Assembly: GCA_000499405.2 (NCBI GenBank)
Contig: HG738139.1
Coordinates: forward strand, 14,332,747 to 14,396,746
DNA from: Onchocerca volvulus
Lineage: Eukaryota > Nematoda > Chromadorea > Rhabditida > Onchocercidae
DNA: 64,000 bases
Direction: 5' to 3'
The notes below the pieces were generated by a model, which worked only from the letters and a program-made list of their open reading frames with translations, made no database searches and was not told the DNA's origin. This document shows, piece after piece, positions 56,317 through 64,000 of this stretch (position 1 is the first letter of the stretch; each line of letters begins with the position of its first letter). The translations under genes and the position numbers were made by a program.

Positions 56317-56524
56317 TTAACGAGATTTTAATACGTAATCAACAGATAGGCCAAACAGTTCGACAAATTTTAGGACACTCATTTCCGCAAAATCCTTCAG
56401 GGACTTGACATCATTTCCGTTCACGTAATATTCATTATTTCTAATACTACTGTTAATGAGAATTTGAGTTAGAAGTTCTAATCGATCATCACAAATCAAC
56501 GATGATAAGCTTTTAAATCGTAAC
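56317..56524 (-). CDS. Orphan terminal exon, unknown product
   Basis: Minus-strand open frame after a good acceptor (CATTTCCCAG, junction at 56525/56524), reading 69 codons to TAA at 56317. The residues (e.g. CDDRLELLTQILINSSIRNN, FAEMSVLKFVELFGLSVDYV) have normal protein composition and helical character. No family is recognised and no upstream exon is found before the PEBP gene on the same strand. It may be the end of a gene overlapping the PEBP introns, or a fossil exon. Confidence 0.3.
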
Positions 56525-56813
56525 CTGGGAAATGGATAAGTTTTATCAGCGAAGGAAAATTAGGGGAAAAGAAGATTCTGAAATAGCTCGAACAATGCTT
56601 TGAAAACAATGAAACAATATATTGAAGTGCACAATACCAGCCAAATAATTAAACTTGCTTGATTCATAATAGACGTACAAAAAGTATTTATTCCCATTAA
56701 ATCCGAAATTTAGCAAATAACTGTAAAGAAAAATTCATTCAAATGTTACAAAAACGAATTAATGATCACCAATCGCTGAATCGCTAGTGTCGTTTAAGCA
56801 TACAGTCTTCATA

Positions 56814-58901
56814 TTAGTCTTCATGTTTAGCCTGAAATGCAAATATAGCATTCTTTCCTAATTTTAATTTTGTTTGTTTGCCCTCAATATTGAGAGATTT
56901 TGAAATGACCTGGAAGAAATTCCCGGCAACTGGATTTCCCAAATGGTGTTTCTTTGCAAATTCGACAACTTTGAAATTTGCGCGATTTTCGCCTGAAGTG
57001 GTAAGATGTCCATGTTCGGTATCCGTAATATTTTCAGGTTGTTTATAAACCAAGAATACATAACGATGAAGTCCTATAAAATGAAGTCAGCATTAATGCA
57101 GCATTCCAAAAAATGTTCGATTGTCAGATGAGTCATCTGAATGACCCAACATACCTATTATTTACTTGGAAAAGATTTCAATTTCAAAAAAAGTGATATT
57201 TTTATGGAAGTATAATATTGTGATTACTTGTTTACCTGTTCCTTTTGGTGGACCTGATCCAATATAATCAGATAACACTGTGCCACTGCTAACATTTTGT
57301 CCAGGAATATTAATTACCAACCTATAGAAATAAATTTATGGCCGAAATATTTTTTATTGAAAATTTATCATAGCCAAGTCATAAGAAATAACCAATGTAT
57401 GACCACTTACCAATGGTGCCATTCCCTGAATTTCGGTTTTTTTCGAGATGGCGCGTCCGGGTCTAAAATTTTTAGTTCAATTACATTAAGAATTTAAAGA
57501 AAAAAGAAAAATTTTTTTTCCTATGCATTTTAAAACAGATATATATTTTAATACAACCTTGATATAACGAGGAAAATATTTGTGATAGCTGTAGCTGAAA
57601 TCATTAATAATGGTTTAAATGGCTGGATACCAGTCATAACAAGTGTATATAAGCTTCCAGATTCCGCATCCCATGATACTTTCGTCGGCTGATTCTTCAC
57701 CTGCGTCGGCGTAAGCTCATTGCCCAGATTCACCTAAATATTTTCCAGACATTATTACTCTTCAAGTAATTCACATCCTAAATAAAATAATGCAAATATG
57801 AAATCGCCTTGAGCCTGAGTTATTATTATAGCGTTGACTAACGAATTTTTGAATTCTATCTGTAAAAATTTCTGGAATGTCTTATTTATTGGTACAAGTT
57901 TGGAAAATAATGAGATCTGGCATTAAAATTATCTTCTTCATAGCGAAGTCAATAAAATAATAGACGGATAATTAATTAATGTAGTATGATCTATCAGCCT
58001 TGAAGATACATCCAACTACTTTGATGTACAAATATAAATTATTCTCGTTCATTCTAAACAAAGCATATTCCTCAAGTACTTACCGTGAGATTATTGTAAC
58101 TAACATTGACCAACTTCGTAGGAGCTGTTGATACAACGTCCGGTACAATTCCATGTTCCTTGAATGCCGAATCTACTAACATTGTGCACTTTTTGCAATT
58201 AGCACTGTAAAATATCACATATTTAATATATTCTTTGAATAGGCCTCTTTCTCTATGTTCCACATAAACAAAGTTTTGTTTCTATTAAGATAGTGTCTAA
58301 CTCAATGACGAAATCAATGATTAACATTGTCCTTTTTGAGATCCTTCAGAATTCAATTCAGAACCACAACATTAAATCCCATTTTAACTCTAATTCATCT
58401 TTCACGAAGGAATTTTTAAACCAAAAATAGTCATAATTAATAGCTAAAATAAAATGAGTAAAGGCAATAAAAAAAATAAATAAAGCAAATGATTATTATA
58501 TTATGATACCCGAACTATTCAATCATTTTTCGTTAATAAGAATAAATAAGGCGATTAGACGACACAATACAATCTTGTCTATAAGCATATTTTGAAAAGA
58601 TGTATCATGGATTTGATTAAATAACTATCACGAGTTTGGTCATTACGTCATTGCATTAGCTGATAACAGAGATATTGTTAACTAATAAAAGAATACGTTA
58701 ATAAATGAGAGATATTATTTAATTAATAACTGAGAAAGCAAAAGCGTTCATAATATATTATAATTTGAGAATTGTTAATTAAAATCAAATGAATGTGATA
58801 CTCGCAAAATGACCGATGCGATACACGAAAACTTACTTTTCTGCAGATATTTTTCCAAATGAGTACAATACTATGGCGATTACTACTTGCAAACAATGCA
58901 T
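56814..58901 (-). CDS. Secreted phosphatidylethanolamine-binding protein, Ov-16 paralogue
   Basis: PEBP-fold protein of the Ov-16 antigen family, secreted by filarial worms; PEBPs bind anionic phospholipid head groups and some modulate kinases. Seven minus-strand exons: 58901-58837, 58204-58084, 57733-57631, 57462-57411, 57321-57236, 57073-56910, 56831-56814; 202 residues. A signal peptide ([19 protein letters not shown]) is followed by a Cys-containing segment ([17 protein letters not shown]). Ligand-site motifs are DPDAPSR, REWHHWL and [14 protein letters not shown]. It ends NFFQAKHED. Compared with the second copy (62960-63833) it has six extra residues after TDTEHG and many substitutions (e.g. 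SGSL for PGAL, KKPKF for KNPVF). All phases fit and nothing is broken. Confidence 0.93.
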
Positions 58902-60469
58902 TATCGAATACACACTATTGATGCAAAAAACAAGCAACCAATTCTGAACACAGACAATTTCCTTTTAAACGCATTATCATTCATTCTCGAAGAAATGGTT
59001 ATTTACAAGCCAGATCATGTCATTTCAAATCATTTCACTGGACGATCAGAATATTCACAAAGACATAATTCAAAGTGAAGAAGAACTTGATGTGATTTCA
59101 GCTTGCAGATGTTTATTAAAATACTGCTACTTACGTGAAATAATTCCTCATAAAATTGTTTAATTGATTTGATTGCTGTCTGACTCTGAATAAATTCGAA
59201 TAATTTGGATCAACGATGTATTAATTATAAATAACTTGACATACTGAATTAATCTGAGAAAAGATATAGCAGATTAATGACATGCAATACTAAGTGTAAA
59301 TCGTCTGGTTGATCAATCCTACACAAATGGTCCTAATTCGTGGAATTACTACAATAAGCAAGAATAAATGATATAAATATGTATGGACGGATTAGTTTAT
59401 TTGTAAGAGAAAGTACACCAAAACAATAAGCATTTCCAAATGAACTACATGGAGAATTTTGTGTCACTTTTAAGATGCCTGTAAGATCCTAATCGATTTT
59501 TCTAGAAGCCATCCTGCATTTTCAAACTATGTGCATAACTAATTATTTGTTTTACCCTTTCTTCCTCATTCAGTCTCCATCCTTCAGAAAAAAAACTATC
59601 TCATTTCGTATTTTCTTCATCCAATCCCTTAAGAATTCCATCCTGCTATCAACTAATATCCTTTAAATGCGGCTAAAAGTAAAGATACCGGCATCACGCA
59701 TAATTTTAACCTCTGTATATAACATAAATTCCGTGGGCAATATAATCAGAATATCTGAAGTTAAGCAAGAATAACACTACAATTTGAATGTAAATTGAAT
59801 CATTACAAATTAATGTTAAAATTACGTTTTACAGTGAAATTCCACTAAATAAATGGAGAAAGATTATGACATGAAGAAAATATTGTCAGATTATGCTACA
59901 AGATGACGTAATTCACTCATGGATAAAGTATGAATTTGAGAGTCAGGAAAAATGAGCAGAACATTTCGAATTCAAAGTAGTCAGTCTTTCGAAATATTCA
60001 GCTATTTAAATTTCTATTCCAGAATAGTGTTTACTCAGCAAATAATACAAAATAACGAAAAGTAAATAGAACTTTCAAGGACAATATGAAATTTCACTAA
60101 ATTATTTAATCCTAATTTTAACAAAAATAATGCTTATTTAACGGTACCATCTATCCTTACTCGAGAATATTTCAAGACTACAAATGAAAAAACACACCTA
60201 AACTAATTGTAGCACTGCAGTGGTACTCGAAGGTTGATATAATGAAGCAAGAATATTGAAAGGACAACGTTCGAAGGAAGCAACCGCTCGAGCAAATGAT
60301 ATAACCTAAATTATCCATTAAAAATCGACGAGCAATAAGTATAAGTTCATCTGCGTGCTGTATTTTACACATAAGATAATTTTCAGTCAAATGAAATAAG
60401 CAAACAGAAAAGTAAGAAATGAAATCCAATAATACATATATATATATTTTTTTTTTTTGGAATAAAGAT
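58902..60469. other. Intergenic region with no supported gene
   Basis: About 1.6 kb upstream of the left PEBP copy. AT-rich, with short frames only (e.g. 58887-59078, 60178-60522 on the other strand), none resembling a known family. Confidence 0.5.
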
Positions 60470-60960
60470 AAGAAGAAATAATCAAAGAACTTTATATTGT
60501 AGAAATATCTTGCTATAACCAAGCTTTTAACCTTAATGCTTTAGTTAACAGATTGAAATTATGTTGTAAATAGTGATAATTTCACTATAAAAGGATAAAA
60601 AATTTCAATATAAAAAGGTTATTATCTATGAGAGGTATTCAATCCATTGCTCTGACCGGTATTCACGAACGACACTTTCCAAACTTCATCAAATATTATC
60701 AATTCCTAATATCAATCATCCGCAGATAACTTCCCTACTATCAAAAAATCCAAATTATTGGTTGTATTATCAATATTCATAAATTTATTGTGTAACGTAA
60801 TTACTTCGAACAAAATTCGTCATAATGAAAACTTCATTATACAACAAATTCATCCGTACAAAGTTTCAATCCCCAACAAAAAACCTTTCGCAAAATTCTT
60901 GGCGAAAGAAAAGATAATTCACTTAATACTATAAGATCGAAAACTTCCGCTAGAAGAATT
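60470..60960 (+). repeat. Left unit of a tandem duplication, possible small secreted protein gene
   Basis: Corresponds to 61441-61975 about 980 bp to the right. It contains a TATA-like TTCACTATAAAAGG (60581), ATGAGAGGTATTCAATCC, an acceptor-like CATCCGCAG (near 60716-60724) and a frame with a hydrophobic stretch (LLVVLSIFINLLCNVI) followed by basic residues (VSIPNKK). The frame lacks an obvious ATG. Whether this is a gene or a repeat I cannot tell. The right edge is lost at the assembly gap. Confidence 0.5.
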
Positions 60961-61053
60961 AAAGNCAAAAAACCTTTCGCAAAATTCTTGGCGAAAGAAA
61001 AGATAATTCACCTAATACTATAAGATCGAAAACTTCCGCTAGAAGAATTAAAA
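60877..61053. other. Assembly gap (single N at 60965) with duplicated flanks
   Basis: The roughly 87 bases before the N (60877-60964) are repeated directly after it (60966-61053) with one clear internal difference (CACTTAAT against CACCTAAT). This is the signature of two contig ends joined without merging their overlap, so the duplication is probably not biological. Confidence 0.85.
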
Positions 61054-61129
61054 CAACAATATCAAATCAAATTATGGATCATCAAGGAAAAAGTTAAATT
61101 TCTTTGACTCTACGTTGGTATACTCTATC

Positions 61130-61342
61130 AATTGTTATTGGTTGTATCTCATACGACCGACGGAATCGTGGAAAAGAAGGAGAAAAAAAAAGGAAAAAGA
61201 AGTTTATCCGAAAATCGATCCAGAAATTATCGACAAAAAATTCAAGAATTCAGTTATCAACGTTAGAGAAATCAACGTAGAAAATCGAACGAGAAAATTA
61301 CAAATGAGGAGTGCCACAAAACGACAAATTCAAGCAAGTTAA
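61130..61342 (+). CDS. Possible exon of a lysine-rich small protein
   Basis: Open frame ending at TAA 61342 with a strongly basic product (KRRRKKKEKE, VYPKIDPEIIDKKF, RKLQMRSATKRQIQAS). It lies between the two units of the tandem duplication, in the position where a C-terminal exon of the left unit would be. No family recognised and no confirmed start or splice site. Confidence 0.25.
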   Translation, partial: NCYWLYLIRPTESWKRRRKKKEKEVYPKIDPEIIDKKFKNSVINVREINVENRTRKLQMRSATKRQIQAS

Positions 61343-61440
61343 TTTTCTACAATACTACCAAATTCTTTCCTTCCAAAGAATTTATATTCTTCAGTTGGGA
61401 ATATTGGAAAACATAAATATTTTTTCGAAGTATAATTATG

Positions 61441-62047
61441 ACAAAATAATCAAGGATTTTTGTATTATCAAAATACTTTGGTATAATCATGCTTTTGACC
61501 TTCACGCTATAATTAACATATTGTAAATTATTTTGTAAATGATAATATTGAGTAAACAACTTCACTATAAAAAGGACTGTTGGCTATGAGAAACATTTAA
61601 TCCTTTGCATGATTGATATTCGACAAGGGCCATTTAATCTATTGTTCTGATCGGTATTCGATGACGAGTATTCAATCCTTTGATCTGATCAGTATTCGAC
61701 AAGAGCACTGAATCCTTTGCTTTGTTCGGTATTCGACGAGCGACACTTTCCAAACTTCAATAAACTCTATCAATTCTCAATACCAATAACTTGCAGATAA
61801 CTTCCCTATTATCAAAAAAAAAAAAGTCCAAATTATAGGCTGTATATTCATTAATTTATTGTACAATGTAGTTGCTGCGAACGAAATTCGTCACAAAAAA
61901 AACTCCACTACACAAAAAACTTATCTGTACCAAGTTTCAATCTCCAACAAAAAATTTCATCGAAAAAAAAAGATCAGAAATACGGTTAGCAATTGGAAAA
62001 ATGTGACGGCTAATACAAAAAATCCAGCTTACTCTCCATTTATTTGA
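61441..62047 (+). repeat. Right unit of the tandem duplication, with a 37-bp internal array
   Basis: Matches 60470-60960: TTCACTATAAAAAGG (61561), ACACTTTCCAAACTTCA, ACTTGCAGATAACTTCCCTA, then a frame with hydrophobic and basic parts (VQIIGCIFINLLYNVVAAN, KKFHRKKKIRN) that ends in TGA at 62047. Amino-acid positions are conserved with the left unit (NKIRH/NEIRH, VSIPNKK/VSISNKK), hinting at coding. A 37-bp block containing ATTCAATCCTTTGAT and GGTATTCGA is present once on the left but about four times here (61597-61743). Confidence 0.55.
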
Positions 62048-62061
62048 TTTCAAATTTTTTT

Positions 62062-62094
62062 CTTTTTCTTTTTTTTTTTTTTTTTTTTTTTTTT
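62062..62094. repeat. Poly(T)-rich tract
   Basis: T-rich run interrupted by two C residues, followed by a long pure T run. Confidence 0.85.
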
Positions 62095-62368
62095 GGAACT
62101 ATTCATTAAAATCGGGAGTAATTATAGGTTCTATTTTTTGACTTTTTTAATAGAGGCAAGGAATGAATTTCGCTACTTCAGTGTGGAGAATCGCCAGAAC
62201 CATTAAAAAGTTTGCTTGCCGGATATGCCGCCGAATCAAAGCATTGCCAAACTAATATGAATACGAATCATGCTGGAAAATAACTCAAGCTTCCAAATGA
62301 TGTCGTTCGGCGCAGAAATCATAAAAACTAAATTCATTACCAACTTTCAAAGTGAAAGGACAAATTTA

Positions 62369-62610
62369 GTACGATGCCTGATCCCTGTTTCCGTTGCCAG
62401 ATGCAACATAAATACATGCAACTGTATTCCATTGGCGATGGCAATAATGAATTGAATCACGTCGGGGAATTTCTACGGGATAAAAAGATCTATGGTTCCC
62501 CAACTGCAATAACTCTTTCACGAAAAAAACAATTTAGTTTAAGAAATCGCAATCCCCAATTCGACTGGCCCTTACAATCACCATCAACAAAGTTTTACAA
62601 TCACCATTAA
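62369..62610 (+). CDS. Possible terminal exon of an unrecognised gene
   Basis: Open frame after an acceptor-like AAATTTAG (junction near 62368), beginning near MPDPCFRCQMQ and ending FYNHH at TAA 62610. It has two close cysteines and otherwise mixed composition with no low-complexity run. An upstream frame in another phase (ESPEPLKSLLAGYAAESK, around 62190-62250) could be a preceding exon but I cannot join them. Opposite-strand frames here lie in the 3' flank of the PEBP gene. Confidence 0.25.
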
Positions 62611-62959
62611 CCTAAACCAGTCTTTAGAATTGCGCGGTTTAGATCTGGACATACATAGATAATTATATGTTGCGTGTTCTAGAGTCGGCAAACTAAGTAT
62701 ATACTGACTGAAAATAACTCGAACTAATACTATGAAAACAATGAAACATGTAATATGTCGAAGTGCAAAAAAAAGTAAAATAATAAACTTGCTTCCATTA
62801 TAGACATCTAAAAAATATTTATTCCCATTAAATTCGAAATTTAGCAAATAACTGTAAAGAAAAATTCATTCAAATGTTACAAAAACAAATCAATAAGTAT
62901 CAGTCGCTGAGTCTCTAGTGTCGTTCAAGCAGTTCATATTCATATTCACAGTCTTCATG

Positions 62960-63833
62960 TTAATCCTCATGTTTAGCCTGAAATGCAAATAAAGTATTCC
63001 TTCCCAATTTTAATTTTGTTTACTTCTTCTTAAAATGGACAAATATTTCATAACTTATATGCACTTGCAAAACATAATCAAATTTGATGAAATTTTGAAA
63101 TGACCTGGAAGAAGTTCCCGGCAACTGGATTTCCCAAGTGATGTTTGTTTGCAAAATCCATAACTTTGAAATTTGGGCGATTTCCGCCATGTTGAGTATC
63201 CGTGATACTTCCAGGTTGTTTATAAACCAAGAATACATAACGATGAAGTCCTATAAATGAAATCAGCATAGTGCAGCGTTCCGAAAAATGTTCGATTAAC
63301 AGATGAATCATCTGAATGACCCAACTACCTATTATTTACTTGGAAAAGATTTCAATTTCAAAAAAAGTAGTATTTTTATGGAAATGTAATATTGCCATTA
63401 TTTATTTACCTGTGCCTTTTCGTGGACCTGATCCAATATAATCAGATAACACTGTGCCACTGCTAACATTTTGTCCAGAAATATTAATTATCAACCTGTG
63501 AAAATAGATTTGTGGTCAAAATATATTTTTCAGTACTGCTGATTTTCCATTGGAAATTTCGAACAGTCAAGTCATCAGAAATAACCAACGGATGACCACT
63601 TACCAATGGTGCCACTCTCTGAATACGGGGTTTTTTCGAGATGGTGCGTCCGGATCTGAAATTTTTAGTTCAATTACATTAATTTGTAATAGATGTAAAA
63701 TCATTTATAATGGTTTAAATGACTGAATACCAGTCATAACGAGCGTATATAAGGCTCCAGGTTCCGCATCCCATGATACTTTTGTCGGCTGATTCTTTAC
63801 CTGCGTCGGCGTAAGTTCATTGCCCAGATTCAC
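62960..63833 (-). CDS. OV16: PEBP antigen Ov-16, 5' exons beyond the window
   Basis: Second copy of the PEBP gene, coding for the Onchocerca diagnostic antigen Ov-16 or its orthologue. Five minus-strand exons are present: 63833-63731, 63655-63604, 63495-63410, 63250-63105, 62977-62960, matching exons 3-7 of the left copy in order and phase. The signal-peptide exons lie to the right of 64000. The sequence ([60 protein letters not shown]) agrees with Ov-16 as I remember it. It lacks six residues present in the left copy after TDTQHG. Intron 3 is 75 bp against 168 bp in the left copy. Confidence 0.93.
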
Positions 63834-64000
63834 CTAAATATTTTCCAGACATTATTACTCTTCAAGTAATTCACATCCTAAATAAAATAATGCAAATATG
63901 AAATCGCCTTGAGCCTGAGTTATTATTATAGCGTTGACTAACGAATTTTTGAATTCTATCTGTAAAAATTTCTGGAATGTCTTATTTATTGGTACAAGTT

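Overview
The window comes from a filarial nematode, almost certainly an Onchocerca species. The AT-rich DNA carries short-exon genes with canonical GT-AG introns and pyrimidine-rich TTTCAG acceptors. At the right end is a tandem pair of phosphatidylethanolamine-binding protein genes whose right copy reads like the Onchocerca antigen Ov-16. I rebuilt the genes by hand from splice sites and reading phase. From memory, most of the recognisable genes have C. elegans relatives on chromosome III, so this looks like a conserved nematode linkage block.

Layout. 1443-10284 (+): matrix metalloproteinase with hemopexin domain; its large intron holds an internally deleted BEL/Pao retroelement (2317-8368, - strand), which itself holds a nested solo LTR (4316-5591) with a perfect 5-bp target duplication. 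11041-12334 (-): BCL7-family SWI/SNF subunit. 16257-25689 (+): astacin protease with EGF, CUB and degenerate TSP1 modules, DPY-31-like. 26000-28085 (-): Mediator subunit MED30. 28625-30986 (-): replication factor C subunit 5, immediately upstream of MED30 on the same strand, a probable operon. 32218-34293 (+): Mediator subunit MED19, divergent from RFC5. 39205-43637 (-): SMA-3-type R-Smad. 43638-49982: repeat-rich spacer. 49983-55402 (-): apoptosis-inducing factor (WAH-1/AIFM1) with a membrane-spanning N-terminal extension. 56814-58901 (-): complete secreted PEBP gene. 60470-62060: a tandem duplication of unknown content with an assembly gap. 62960-63833 (-): 3' part of the second PEBP (Ov-16).

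Functionally this is mostly housekeeping and developmental content: transcription control (BCL7, MED30, MED19, SMA-3), DNA replication (RFC5), mitochondrial redox and cell death (AIF), matrix or cuticle proteolysis (MMP, astacin) and a secreted parasite antigen family (PEBP). I found no CRISPR array, rRNA, tRNA, bacterial or Wolbachia-derived gene, and no gene cluster that looks like an undescribed system. The points most worth a second look are the nested LTR insertion, the partly homogenised Ov-16 pair, a near-perfect 32-bp hairpin at 34738-34806, the duplicated 60.5-62 kb block and the frame break in the astacin gene.
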